A stretch of 64,000 nt of DNA from Nocardioides sp. Soil797 (GTDB lineage: Bacteria > Actinomycetota > Actinomycetes > Propionibacteriales > Nocardioidaceae): NCBI GenBank assembly GCA_001429555.1, contig LMSR01000016.1, forward strand, positions 127,384 to 191,383, written 5' to 3'. Positions within the stretch are counted from its first letter, which is position 1; every line of letters starts with the position of its first letter. The notes under the pieces are model-generated. The model worked only from the letters and a program-made list of their open reading frames with translations, was not told the origin of the DNA and did not search any database. Made by a program: the position numbers and the translations under genes. Below are positions 1-8,421 of this stretch, one piece after another.

Positions 1-67
1 TGATCCCGACCGTGATGAGTACGACGCCCACGAAGAGGCAGGCGGTGAGGAGCTCGGTGCCGTTCAT
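1..67 (-). CDS. Sodium:solute symporter, N-terminal fragment cut by window edge
   Basis: Only the first 22 codons lie in the window (MNGTELLTACLFVGVVLITV and two more residues), a hydrophobic first membrane segment. The ATG overlaps the stop of the DUF485 gene by an ATGA. A DUF485 gene directly before a large membrane gene is the usual order for acetate/monocarboxylate symporters of the SSS family (yjcH-actP type), so the missing part is probably such a transporter. The visible sequence alone shows only a membrane segment; the family is inferred from context. Confidence 0.6.
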   Translation of the reverse strand, partial: MNGTELLTACLFVGVVLITVGI

Positions 68-429
68 GCCCGGGGCTCCTCTCCCTTGACCGCGTCGCCT
101 CGGAGGGCCGCCTCGTAGCGGGCCTCGAGATCACGCGCGAGCGGGTCGACGTTGCGGTTCATGTGCCGGGCATAGAGCCACGCGATCATGAACGTGGAGA
201 GGAACTGGAGCAGCCCGAAGACCAGGGCCACGTTGACGTGGCCCACGAGCTTGGTGTTCATGAAGCCGCCGGCCCAGTTCGACATGCAGACATAGAGCAG
301 GTACCAGACCAGGAAGGCCACCGTCCACGGCACCACGAAGCTGCGATAGCGGCGGCGCAGCTCAGAGAAGTCGGGGGAGTCGTGGAGCTCCTGGTAGATC
401 GGATGTTGCGAGCGTTGGTGCACAGACAT
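64..429 (-). CDS. DUF485 family small membrane protein
   Basis: A 121-residue protein with two membrane segments (about residues 32-52 and 66-88) and a polar N-terminus containing RRRYRSFVVPWTVAFLVWYL, typical of DUF485 proteins that accompany SSS-family acetate/organic-acid symporters and may help their assembly. A GTG three codons upstream (position 438) is possible, but it abuts the AGGAGAGG ribosome site, whereas the ATG at 429 has normal spacing. The stop overlaps the start of the next symporter gene (ATGA), so the two are translationally coupled. It lies downstream, in the same direction, of the LytS/LytTR and symporter genes. Confidence 0.85.
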   Translation of the reverse strand: MSVHQRSQHPIYQELHDSPDFSELRRRYRSFVVPWTVAFLVWYLLYVCMSNWAGGFMNTKLVGHVNVALVFGLLQFLSTFMIAWLYARHMNRNVDPLARDLEARYEAALRGDAVKGEEPRA

Positions 430-581
430 GGGATTCACCTCTCCTGCGGGGGTGTGACGGCAGTCACGCTAGGGAGGGCGACGGGTGCACCGTCAGAGGT
501 GCGCGACGACGTCGCGCCGAGTGGGGAGCACGAATCGGCGAACGGTCGATTGGGCGCGACGAACGGTCGCCGTGCACCGGC

Positions 582-2072
582 TCATCCGCGGTCGAGGGCC
601 ACGGCCTCCGGAGTGTGCAGGCGCACCATGAAGCGCCTCACGTGCGACGGCACCCGGGACGCGGTCGCCCGTGACACGGCGTACATCGTGGTGAACGCGA
701 GCGGGACCGACCAGGCCGCCGGCTGACTGAGGAGTACGTCGAACCAGCCCGAGGTCGTGAACGGGCTCAGTGAGTAGGCCACACCCAGCCCGGAGGAGAT
801 GAAGCCGGTGCCGAGCCCGGCAATCGCCCCGACGTCGGTCAGGCCCCGCCACCAGATGCCCAGCACCAGCAGGGGACAGAACGTCGAGGCAGCCACCGCG
901 AAGGCCAGCCCAACTGCCTTGGCGATACCCAGGTCGGGTGCCGCGACCGCGGCGACGCAGGGCACCACCACGGCAATCACCGCGGCGGCACGGAAGGCGC
1001 GTACGCCGGTGAACCGGGGCCCGCGGAACACGTCCTGGGTGAGCACCCCGGCCACCGCCACGGACAGGCCCGACGACGTGGACAGGAACGCCGCGAAGGC
1101 ACCTGCCGTGACGAGTGCCGACAGCATCTCCCCGGACGTGCCCGGCAGCATCAGGCGAGGCAGGTCGAGGACCAGCACGTTGGCGTCTGCGCGTTCGCCG
1201 TACACCCGACCGAGCTCGGCATAGATCGGCGGCAGGAGGTAGAAGGCGCCGAGCAGGGCCAGCACCACCACGGTCGTGCGACGGGCGGCGCGGCCGTCGG
1301 GGTTGGTGTAGAACCGAACGACCACGTGGGGCAGCCCCATCGTGCCGAGGAACGTGGCGATGATCAGCGACCAGGTCAGGTAGAGGCCCTGACCGCCGCC
1401 GTCGGCCAGGGGGAGCGACCAGTGGTCGTTGGTCGCCCCGTCGGGGGACGGGCGGCCGTCGCCGAGCCACACCCCGACCAGCACGATCGCCGGGACCAGC
1501 AGTGCGGTGAGCTTGAGCCAGTACTGGAAGGCCTGCACGAAGGTGATGCTGCGCATGCCTCCCGAGAGGACGTTGACCAGCACCACCGTGGCGACCACCA
1601 CGGCACCCAGCCAGGGTGGCGCCCCGGTCGCCGACTCGAGGGTGATGCCGGCGCCCTGGAACTGGGGCACCAGATAGAGCCACCCGATGGCAACCACCAT
1701 CAGCGTGCACGTCGTGCGCACCTTCGCCGACGCCAGCCTGGCCTCGGCGAAGTCGGGCAGTGTGTAGGCGCCGGAACGACGCAGCGGCGCGGCCACCAGC
1801 ACCAGGAGGACCAGATAGCCGGCGGTCCATCCGACCGGGTACCAGAGCATGTCGGCCCCGAAGACCAGCACCAGTCCCGCGACACCGAGGAACGACGCCG
1901 CGGAGAGGTACTCGCCACCGATCGCCGACGCGTTCAGCGCCGGGCGCACCGATCGTGAGGCAACGAAGAAGTCACTCGTGGTGCGCGAGAGACGCAGCCC
2001 CCACGTGCCGATCGCCAGGGTGGCGATGGCGACGAGCACGACCGCGACCACGCTGGGCACCGAGGTGATCAT
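582..2072 (-). CDS. Sodium:solute symporter family (SSS) transporter
   Basis: A 496-residue multi-pass membrane protein with SSS features: an early segment with DFFVASRSVRPALNASAIGGEYLSAASFLG, which in the family helps form the sodium and substrate site, GWTAGYLVLLVLVAAPLRR, and AFAAFLSTSSGLSVAVAGVL near the middle. About 13 membrane segments are expected. The closest functional group is cation/acetate or monocarboxylate symporters (ActP/MctC-like); the substrate cannot be read from sequence. It follows the two-component genes and a small membrane protein in one direction with a 10-bp gap, suggesting the LytTR regulator controls it. A second SSS gene starts at the left window edge. Confidence 0.88.
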   Translation of the reverse strand: MITSVPSVVAVVLVAIATLAIGTWGLRLSRTTSDFFVASRSVRPALNASAIGGEYLSAASFLGVAGLVLVFGADMLWYPVGWTAGYLVLLVLVAAPLRRSGAYTLPDFAEARLASAKVRTTCTLMVVAIGWLYLVPQFQGAGITLESATGAPPWLGAVVVATVVLVNVLSGGMRSITFVQAFQYWLKLTALLVPAIVLVGVWLGDGRPSPDGATNDHWSLPLADGGGQGLYLTWSLIIATFLGTMGLPHVVVRFYTNPDGRAARRTTVVVLALLGAFYLLPPIYAELGRVYGERADANVLVLDLPRLMLPGTSGEMLSALVTAGAFAAFLSTSSGLSVAVAGVLTQDVFRGPRFTGVRAFRAAAVIAVVVPCVAAVAAPDLGIAKAVGLAFAVAASTFCPLLVLGIWWRGLTDVGAIAGLGTGFISSGLGVAYSLSPFTTSGWFDVLLSQPAAWSVPLAFTTMYAVSRATASRVPSHVRRFMVRLHTPEAVALDRG

Positions 2073-2082
2073 CGGGCCCGCG

Positions 2083-2475
2083 TCATCGGTTCGGGGGTGG
2101 GTCGGGTTGGGCGATCTCCACCAGCTCGGCGAAGTCGCGCTCGTGCTGTTCGGCGCGGCGCACGTAGCTCCACCCCAGGAGCAGCAGCACCGGATAGATG
2201 AGGACGCCCAGGAGCAGCACCGCCACCGGGGCGCCGAGGACGTGCAGGTCGGACAGCTCGGGCGCGAGGTGGAAGGCCAGCGGGAGCCCGATGGCGATCG
2301 CGGCCAACGGGACCAGGGTGGTCACCGCCAGCCTGAGCTGAGCGCGCAGCAGTGACTCGACCAGCACGGTCCCGAGCATGGTCTGGTCGTCGATCTCGCG
2401 CGCCCGGCTGGGCCGACTCGTCGTACGACGTGGTGGCCCGGTGACCCGGACCCGCTCGGGAGGGCCGGTGCTCAC
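2083..2475 (-). CDS. Small two-TM membrane protein between LytTR regulator and symporter
   Basis: A 130-residue protein starting at GTG 2475, preceded by an AGGTGG ribosome site. An N-terminal Arg-rich stretch is followed by two membrane segments (about residues 53-73 and 80-101) and a short charged tail (YVRRAEQHERDFAELVEIA). The end, with an aromatic/Arg step after TM2 and an acidic helix, resembles small subunits found beside SSS transporters. A longer in-frame reading into the regulator gene exists but would overlap it and is low-complexity. Function unknown; position suggests a partner of the adjacent symporter. Confidence 0.7.
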   Translation of the reverse strand: MSTGPPERVRVTGPPRRTTSRPSRAREIDDQTMLGTVLVESLLRAQLRLAVTTLVPLAAIAIGLPLAFHLAPELSDLHVLGAPVAVLLLGVLIYPVLLLLGWSYVRRAEQHERDFAELVEIAQPDPPPNR

Positions 2476-2557
2476 GGTGCCACCTGCTCGCTCGCGGTTC
2501 GACCGCGCGCTCGCGGTGTCCGGCGCGGTGCGGCGTCCTCGTGGCCTCTCACTCCGC

Positions 2558-3277
2558 TCACGGGCGCCCCCGGCTGAGCAGCTCACGCAGGGCCGGGGTG
2601 TGTCGACGACTGACCACGAGGTCGACGTCCTCGCCGACGCGCACGGTGCAGCGCCCACCCTCCATGCGCACCTCCTTGATGTGCGCCAGCGCGACCAGCA
2701 GTGAGCGGTGGATCCGTACGAACCCGGCCGGTCCCCACTGCTCCTCGAGCTGGGTGAGCGAAGTGCGCAACAGGTAGGAGCCGCTGGCAAGGTGCAGGCG
2801 CGCGTAGTCGCCCTGGGCCTCGACGTGGGTGATGTCGGTGCGGTCCACGAAACGGGTCACACCGCCGCGCTCGACGGGGATCTGCTCGTCCGTGCTGCTG
2901 GTTGGCTTGGCGGCTCCTTCGACCACCCGGCGTACCGCCTCGGCCAGGCGCTCCTCACGCACCGGCTTCAGCACGTAGTCGACGGCGCGCAGCTCGAAGG
3001 CGTCCACCGCGTGCTGCTCATGGGCGGTGACGAACACGATCGGCGGCGGGTTGCGGAACCGGGTGAGCACCTGGGCCAGCTCGACCCCGGTCAGGCCGGG
3101 CATCTGGATGTCGAGGAAGATCACGTCGATCTCGGACTCCTGCAGGATCCGCAGGCCCTCGGTGGCGGCGTCGACCGCGCGCACCGAGGCCACGTCGGGG
3201 TGGCGCTCGAGCAGGAAGGTGATCTCGTCGAGGGCGGGTCGCTCGTCGTCGACGACGAGCACCTTCAGAGCGGTCAT
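2558..3277 (-). CDS. LytTR-family response regulator
   Basis: A 239-residue two-domain regulator. The receiver domain spans about residues 5-120, with acidic pocket DD at 10-11, phosphoacceptor Asp56 in FLDIQMPG, Thr in VTAHE and Lys in VLKPV. The C-terminal LytTR DNA-binding domain follows from about residue 140 (VTRFVDRTDITHVEAQGDYA, FVRIHRSLLVALAHIKEV). LytTR regulators bind DNA through a beta-sheet fold and commonly control transporters or cell-wall genes. Its ATG overlaps the end of the kinase gene by 4 bp, so the pair is coupled. Likely target: the downstream symporter genes. Confidence 0.93.
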   Translation of the reverse strand: MTALKVLVVDDERPALDEITFLLERHPDVASVRAVDAATEGLRILQESEIDVIFLDIQMPGLTGVELAQVLTRFRNPPPIVFVTAHEQHAVDAFELRAVDYVLKPVREERLAEAVRRVVEGAAKPTSSTDEQIPVERGGVTRFVDRTDITHVEAQGDYARLHLASGSYLLRTSLTQLEEQWGPAGFVRIHRSLLVALAHIKEVRMEGGRCTVRVGEDVDLVVSRRHTPALRELLSRGRP

Positions 3278-4383
3278 GGGTGGACTCCCGGGGCGAACTT
3301 GGGGACACGGACGATGACCCTGGTGCCCGCACCGGGCGCGGTCTCCACGACCAGGCCGTAGTCGTCACCGAAGGTGTTGCGCAGGCGGACGTCGACGTTG
3401 CCCAGGCCGACCGAGTCGAGCTCGGCGTCACCGGCCAGCGCGCGACGTACGCGTTCTGGGTCCTCGCCGGCACCGTTGTCCTCCACCTCGATCACGCACT
3501 CGGCGTCGTGGTCGCGAGCGATGATGGTGATGTGTCCGTCGCCCTTCTCGGACAGCCCGTGGCGGACGGCGTTCTCCACGAGCGGCTGGATGCACAGGAA
3601 GGGTACGGCGACCGGCAGCACCTCGGGCGCGATCCGGAGCGTGACACCGAGGCGGTCCCCGAACCGGGCCTGCTCGAGCAGCAGGTAGCGCTCGACCGAG
3701 CGCAGCTCCTCCGCGAGGGTGGTGAACTCGCCGTGCCGGCGGAACGAGTAGCGGGTGAAGTCGGCGAACTCCAGCAGCAGCTCTCGGGCCCGGTCGGGGT
3801 CGGTGCGCACGAAGCTGGCGATCGCGCCGAGTGAGTTGTAGATGAAGTGTGGGCTGATCTGGGCACGCAGGGCACGCACCTCCGCTTCCATCAGCCGGTT
3901 GCGGGAGGCGTCGAGCTCGGCCAGCTCCAGCTGCCCGGACACCCAGGTCGCCACCTCGTCGGCAGCTCGGACCAGCCCCGCCGTGGCGTCGCCGGTGAAC
4001 ACCTGGAACGTGCCGACGATCCGGTCCTCGACCATGAGCGGAGAGATGACGGCGAACCTGATCTGGCAGTCGGTCCGGTTGCACGGGAGCTCGCGATGGC
4101 CGGCGACTCGGGTGCCGCCGTGCTCGACCGCGGTGGCGATGATGTCGGGGCACTGATGGGTGTGGTGGTCGCCGATGCCGTCCCAGGCCAAGAGCTCGGC
4201 GGTGTCGGTGATCGCCACCGCGGGTGTCCCCAGCAGTGCGCGAAGATGCCGGACGCTGCGCTCCGCGCTGGTGACGGTCAGGCCCTCCCGCAGGGCTGGT
4301 GACGCCAACGATGCGGTGTGCAGGGTGCGGAACGTGGCGCGGTCGGCCTCGGAGCCGAGGTGACCACGTCGTCGTCCGAACAT
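3274..4383 (-). CDS. LytS/YehU-type sensor histidine kinase
   Basis: About 369 residues. An N-terminal GAF-like sensor (residues 1-150) carries a Cys/His cluster: HHTHQC followed by LPCNRTDC (Cys78, 101 and 106). The His_kinase domain has the phosphoacceptor motif RAQISPHFIYNSLGAI and the ATPase domain has VENAVRHGL and DNGAGE. No membrane segments are evident, unlike classical LytS, so this is probably a soluble kinase. I chose ATG 4383 over GTG 4389 because TAGGGT at 4390-4395 (minus strand) then lies 6 nt upstream, matching a leaderless promoter. Paired with the overlapping LytTR regulator. Confidence 0.9.
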   Translation of the reverse strand: MFGRRRGHLGSEADRATFRTLHTASLASPALREGLTVTSAERSVRHLRALLGTPAVAITDTAELLAWDGIGDHHTHQCPDIIATAVEHGGTRVAGHRELPCNRTDCQIRFAVISPLMVEDRIVGTFQVFTGDATAGLVRAADEVATWVSGQLELAELDASRNRLMEAEVRALRAQISPHFIYNSLGAIASFVRTDPDRARELLLEFADFTRYSFRRHGEFTTLAEELRSVERYLLLEQARFGDRLGVTLRIAPEVLPVAVPFLCIQPLVENAVRHGLSEKGDGHITIIARDHDAECVIEVEDNGAGEDPERVRRALAGDAELDSVGLGNVDVRLRNTFGDDYGLVVETAPGAGTRVIVRVPKFAPGVHP

Positions 4384-4389
4384 GGCCAC

Positions 4390-4395
4390 ACCCTA
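4390..4395 (-). promoter_or_regulatory. -10 element of a probable leaderless promoter for the kinase operon
   Basis: On the minus strand the hexamer TAGGGT lies 6 nt upstream of ATG 4383, which would put the transcription start at or next to the start codon. The same spacing recurs before many genes in this window. Confidence 0.5.
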
Positions 4396-4449
4396 GTTCC
4401 ACGAGGCGTCAAAGGACGGTGGTGCGAGGGAGCCGGTCCTTGCTGCGGG

Positions 4450-5211
4450 TCAGCGGAAGTCGATGAGCAGCAGGTCGGAGTCGGAACCGTCCTGGGCCAC
4501 GGTGGGCGCCTCGGACGCCGGGTCGGTGCGGTCCTCGTTGTCGGACTCTCCGGAACCGTGTCCGGCTCGTTCCTCGTCGATGCCGTGCGGGGGAGCCCAC
4601 GCGTTCTCCACCACGGTGGCCTTGAAGCAGCGGCTGACCCACGGCAGCTGCATGCCGTCGGCGCCGCGGCCGTAGTCGGCGTACAGGTCGAGGGCTGCGG
4701 TCGTACGACGATCGGCCTCGGCGTCGTCGAGGTGGTGCAGCTCCGCGCGCACCAGGGCCTCGAGGGAGATGTGGTTGACCACCTGCCAGTAACGGAAGGA
4801 GGCGTCACTGACGAAGCCGAACAGCGTCGAGTTGATCATCGCGGCCGCCGGCTCGTCGCCGGCGTTGGGTGCGCCGATCGCCTGGTCGAGCTTGCGGGCC
4901 CACGGGATGCGCTGGTCGCGCTCGTTGCAGATCAGCGCGAGCTGGCCCCCGGAGCGCAACACCTTGGCGATCGGCTCCAGGTCGTCGGGCAGGCCGTGGG
5001 GAGCGACCACCACGTCGACGGAGCGGTGCGGGAACGGCAGCTCGGTGGTGCTGCCCCGGACCTCGGTCACGTCGTGGCCGTAGTCGGCGAAGGCAGCCGC
5101 GATGCCGGCGTCGTCGAGCACGAGCACGGTGCGTGGTGTGGCACCGAGAAGCCACCGCACGGCGTCCTCGGGGAAGTCCGGGCGATCCTGGGGAGCGATC
5201 TGCTGGTCCAT
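4450..5211 (-). CDS. Methyltransferase-fold protein with degenerate SAM motif
   Basis: A 253-residue protein resembling class I SAM-dependent methyltransferases of the Methyltransf_11 type: VLVLDDAGIAAAFADYGHDV where motif I would be, ELPFPHRSVDVVVAPHGL for motif II, and LRSGGQLALICNERD for the post-motif strand. The glycine-rich loop (GxGxG) of motif I is missing, and the protein begins too late to hold a full N-terminal cap. The C-terminal 50 residues are acidic and low in complexity. TAACCT on the minus strand 7 nt before the ATG suggests a leaderless promoter. It could be an active but divergent enzyme or a non-catalytic relative; substrate unknown. Confidence 0.65.
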   Translation of the reverse strand: MDQQIAPQDRPDFPEDAVRWLLGATPRTVLVLDDAGIAAAFADYGHDVTEVRGSTTELPFPHRSVDVVVAPHGLPDDLEPIAKVLRSGGQLALICNERDQRIPWARKLDQAIGAPNAGDEPAAAMINSTLFGFVSDASFRYWQVVNHISLEALVRAELHHLDDAEADRRTTAALDLYADYGRGADGMQLPWVSRCFKATVVENAWAPPHGIDEERAGHGSGESDNEDRTDPASEAPTVAQDGSDSDLLLIDFR

Positions 5212-5326
5212 TGCCCCGAGGTTACCCGCTGGGGCGACCGATTCTGCGTCTCATCGACAACACCCCGCGTCCGGGCGGTGGCCGCGCCCGGCGTACCTCC
5301 GGTGCGACCCATTAACGTTGCCTGCC

Positions 5327-6061
5327 ATGAGCAGTGCCACGAACGACGACCCGCTGGCCGCGCTGGGTGAGCTCGAGGGCCTGCCCTCCGGGTTCGCGGC
5401 CACCCGCGACGGCGTCGATGCCCTGTTGCGTGACCGGGGGCTGCGCAAGACGCCGCCCGAGCTGACCACCGAGTCGGTGCTGCGGGGCGCCTGTGCCAGC
5501 GGAGTCCTCGAGGGATCTCGGTCCTCCGCGGAGGAGATTCGCTCCGGCACGGGTGACGAGACGGCACAGGCGGCGATCCGGGTCTCCGCCGAGATGCTCT
5601 CGCTCGTCCCGGTGTTGAGGACCGCGCCACTGCAGGCGTTCGCGCGACTGCACGCGTTGGCCGCCAAGGGCATCTTGCGCGACGAGGAGCTCGGTCGACC
5701 GCGGGACGGGGAGTCCGCGGAACGCCTGCGCACGCTCTCGCGCCGGCTGCTCACCCCCACCAAGGCGCCGGCCATGCTGGTCGCGGCGATCGTGCACGCC
5801 GACCTGGCCACCGGCACACCTTTCGCCTCCCACAACGGGCTGGTGGCCCGGGCCGCCGAGCGCCTGGTGCTGGTTGCCAGAGGGGTCGACGAGCTGTCCT
5901 TGTTGGTTCCCGAGGCCGCGCACCTACGGCTGCGTGCCGAGTACGAGTCGAACCTGCGCGCCTACGCCCAGGCGTCGGGCACCAACGGCGTCCATGCCTG
6001 GTTGCTCTATGCCACGGAGGCCTACACGGTGGCGGCCGAGGAGAGCCCGCTGCGCGGCTGA
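5327..6061 (+). CDS. Fic-like fold protein with degenerate active site (Rv3662c-like position)
   Basis: A 244-residue, mostly helical protein. Around residues 146-170 the segment VHADLATGTPFASHNGLVAR aligns by eye with the Fic signature HPFxDGNGRxxR: the Pro-Phe and Asn-Gly are kept, but the catalytic His and the Asp, Gly and Arg that position ATP are changed. It precedes a HAD phosphatase and the Ssd/Tad locus, the place held in mycobacteria by the uncharacterised gene Rv3662c. TAACGT at 5313-5318 lies 8 nt before the ATG. Probably not a working AMP-transferase; its role is unknown. Assignment to the Fic fold is my inference. Confidence 0.6.
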   Translation: MSSATNDDPLAALGELEGLPSGFAATRDGVDALLRDRGLRKTPPELTTESVLRGACASGVLEGSRSSAEEIRSGTGDETAQAAIRVSAEMLSLVPVLRTAPLQAFARLHALAAKGILRDEELGRPRDGESAERLRTLSRRLLTPTKAPAMLVAAIVHADLATGTPFASHNGLVARAAERLVLVARGVDELSLLVPEAAHLRLRAEYESNLRAYAQASGTNGVHAWLLYATEAYTVAAEESPLRG

Positions 6062-6368
6062 TCGTGGATCCGGGCTGAGCGTGGATCCAGGCCCGGCTGC
6101 GGACATGCGAGCGGCACCCGAGTCGCGTGGATTCAGGTGCCGCCGCTGACACACGAGGCCCGGATAACAGGCGTGCAACATCTAACTGCTGTCTCGGGAT
6201 ATCACCCGGTATGACAAGCGCCCTGAAGAAGGGTAGATCGCCGCGTGGGTACCAAGTCCGTGTGCAAACTCTTGAGTTGTTAGAACCATGTGTACGCCGC
6301 TTTCCACGGCACCACAAGGCTTGACTTCCTCGCGGTCGTCTGGGTTCGGAGGGAGAGCCTCAGTCGGC
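6062..6368. other. Intergenic region between convergent genes
   Basis: 307 bp with no convincing gene. It holds two hairpins, CCGGGC/GCCCGG (6070-6075 with 6091-6096) and an 8-bp stem at 6111-6118/6136-6143, which could end transcription of the Fic-like gene. The remainder (6150-6368) is less GC-rich than its neighbours and I can assign nothing to it. Confidence 0.5.
6111..6143 (+). terminator. Hairpin downstream of the Fic-like gene
   Basis: 8-bp perfect stem (gcggcacc/ggtgccgc) with a 17-nt loop, about 50 nt past the stop. There is no T-tract, as is common in high-GC actinobacteria, so its role as a terminator is tentative. Confidence 0.35.
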
Positions 6369-7169
6369 TCAGGAGGCGCCCCGACGGCGGATGTTCGCGG
6401 CGATGACACCGCCCGCGACGGCGAGCCCGGTGACTGCCAGCGCGGCCAGCGTCGGTCGGTTCGGGATCAGGCGGGTACGCCGCCGCAGGCCGACGGGCTT
6501 GTTGAAGACGAGCACCGGCCAGTCGTTCTTAGCAGCGACCCGGCGCAGGTCCTTGTCGGGGTTCACCGCGTGGGGATGGCCCACCGCCTCGAGCATCGGC
6601 ACGTCGGTGACCGAGTCGCTGTAGGCGAAGCACTGCGCGAGGTCGTAGCCCTCGGCGGTGGCCAGCTCTCGGATCGCCTCGGCCTTGGTCTCGGAATAGG
6701 CGTAGTAGTCGATGTCGCCGGTGTACTTGCCGTCGACGATCTCCATGCGGGTGGCGATCACCCGGTCCGCCCCCAGCATCTCGCCGATGGGGGCGACGAC
6801 CTCGGCGCCGGAGGTGGACACGATGATGACGTCACGCCCGGCGAACTGGTGCTCCTCGATCAGGTCGACGGCTTCGTCGTAGACCAACGGGTCGACGATG
6901 TTGTGCAGCGTCTCGCCGACGATGTCGCGCACCGTGGCCACGTCCCAGCCAGCGCACAGCTGTGACATGAACTGGCGCATCTTCTCCATCTGGTCGTGGT
7001 CGGCACCCCCGACCAGGTAGACGAACTGGGCGTAGGCGCTGCGCAGCACGGCGCGGCGGGAGATCAGTCCGCCGGCCTGGAAGGGCTTGCTGAAGGCCAG
7101 GGTGCTCGACTTGGCGATGATCGTCTTGTCCAGGTCGAAGAAGGCGGCTTGCCGGTGGGCCGGGGACAT
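6369..7169 (-). CDS. HAD-IB family phosphatase (SerB-like, Rv3661-like)
   Basis: A 266-residue HAD hydrolase. Motif I is FFDLDKTI (Asp12 nucleophile, Asp14 acid/base), motif II is VSTSGAEVV, motif III includes the Lys of SETKAEAIRELA, and motif IV is AYSDSVTDVPML. These fit the HAD-IB subfamily that includes phosphoserine phosphatases. A hydrophobic C-terminal segment (AALAVTGLAVAGGVIAANI) followed by RRR could anchor it in the membrane, which SerB lacks. It is divergent from ssd and the tad operon, the arrangement of Rv3661/Rv3660c. Substrate uncertain. ATG 7169 chosen; a GTG two codons upstream is possible. Confidence 0.88.
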   Translation of the reverse strand: MSPAHRQAAFFDLDKTIIAKSSTLAFSKPFQAGGLISRRAVLRSAYAQFVYLVGGADHDQMEKMRQFMSQLCAGWDVATVRDIVGETLHNIVDPLVYDEAVDLIEEHQFAGRDVIIVSTSGAEVVAPIGEMLGADRVIATRMEIVDGKYTGDIDYYAYSETKAEAIRELATAEGYDLAQCFAYSDSVTDVPMLEAVGHPHAVNPDKDLRRVAAKNDWPVLVFNKPVGLRRRTRLIPNRPTLAALAVTGLAVAGGVIAANIRRRGAS

Positions 7170-7284
7170 GTCCACATCGTAGGAGAGCCGGTTTCCGTGC
7201 ACATGGTCGGCACGCGGGGTGCCTTGTCCACAGGTGGCGTACGACGTGGGTGCGCGCCGGCGCCGTGCGGACCAGCATGGGGAC

Positions 7285-8421
7285 ATGACGAACCCGCTCA
7301 TCCTCACCCGCGACTCGACCCTGCACGACGAGCTCCAGCGCCTCGCGGCCGCTGCGGGAGTGATGCCCGAGGTGAGCGGCGACCCGGTCGACGCGTTGCG
7401 AAGTTGGGCCACCGCCTCCGTGGTGATCGTCGGGGTCGACCTCGCCGCCGACCTTGCCGCTATCGAGCCACCACGACGGGTGGGCGTGCACCTGGTCGGG
7501 TGGGGCAGGTTGCCCGACGAGGTGTTCCGCACGGCCCTGGCCCTGGGAGCGGAGAACGCGGCCGAGCTCCCACGCTCCGAGTCGTGGGTCCTGGAGGTGC
7601 TGGCCGACTCCTCCGAACGCTTCGACACGGCCGGCGTGACCATCGGCGTGATCGGCGGCTCCGGTGGCGCCGGGGCGACGACCTTCGCCTGTGCCCTCGC
7701 GCAGACCGGCGCCCGTGACGGTGCCACCTGCCTGCTCGACATCGACCCGCTCGGGCCGGGTGTCGACCAGGTGCTCGGGATGGAACGTGTCGAGGGCATC
7801 CGGTGGGATGCCCTGCAGCAGACCACGGGGCGCCTCGGTGCCCGGGCCCTGCGCGATGCCCTGCCCAGCCGCGGAGACCTGGGCGTGCTGACGTTCGGGT
7901 GTGGCGGCCTCGACGTCCCCGAGACGCTGCAACCGTTCGCCGCCCGTGCCGCCGTGGCAGCCGCGACACGGGGTCACCGACTGGTGGTCCTCGACCTGCC
8001 ACGCACCGGGGGCGGGTTGACCGAGGAGCTGATGGCCCGGTGCCATGCCCTGGTGGTGGTCACCCGTGCCAACCTGCCCGGCCTGGCATCCGCCGCCCGA
8101 TTCGTGTCGGTGGCAAGTCGATCGGGGCCGTTGTCCCTGGTGGTGCGGGGCTCGGGGCTCGACGCCGCGGAGGCCCGGCGCATCGTCGGTGCGCCGGTCA
8201 TTGCGGCGATGCCCGATCAGCGAGGTCTCGACGAGGCGATCGACCTGGGGCAGGGGCCGGTCAAGTCGCGCCGCGGAGTGCTGTCGCGGGCCGCGCGCAA
8301 CGTGCTGGACATCCTCGGGCCCGACGCCGTGGGCGGCCAGGGGCCCCGACTCGACCCGGCGACCTCGAGTCTGACCGCCGCCACGTCGGGCTCCGGCCCG
8401 GTCTCCGGGTCGGCGGCGTGA
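7285..8421 (+). CDS. ssd: Septum site-determining (Ssd)/TadZ-like ATPase-fold protein
   Basis: A 378-residue protein of the ParA/MinD superfamily. A receiver-like N-terminal region (about 1-110) is followed by the nucleotide-binding core GVIGGSGGAGATTFACALAQ, where the signature lysine of the deviant Walker A motif is absent, as in mycobacterial Ssd (Rv3660c). DLPRTGGGLTEEL fits the switch region. In tad systems the TadZ/CpaE relative localises the pilus machine; Ssd is reported to affect septum formation in M. tuberculosis. Its TGA overlaps the GTG of tadA (GTGA), so it heads the tad operon. Start at ATG 7285, by spacing and homologous N-termini. Confidence 0.88.
   Translation: MTNPLILTRDSTLHDELQRLAAAAGVMPEVSGDPVDALRSWATASVVIVGVDLAADLAAIEPPRRVGVHLVGWGRLPDEVFRTALALGAENAAELPRSESWVLEVLADSSERFDTAGVTIGVIGGSGGAGATTFACALAQTGARDGATCLLDIDPLGPGVDQVLGMERVEGIRWDALQQTTGRLGARALRDALPSRGDLGVLTFGCGGLDVPETLQPFAARAAVAAATRGHRLVVLDLPRTGGGLTEELMARCHALVVVTRANLPGLASAARFVSVASRSGPLSLVVRGSGLDAAEARRIVGAPVIAAMPDQRGLDEAIDLGQGPVKSRRGVLSRAARNVLDILGPDAVGGQGPRLDPATSSLTAATSGSGPVSGSAA

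Noticed and set aside
6062-6110. Short repeats of gtggatcc as a repeat array
   Set aside because: Only two exact copies in 30 bp, explained by the small GC-rich hairpin.
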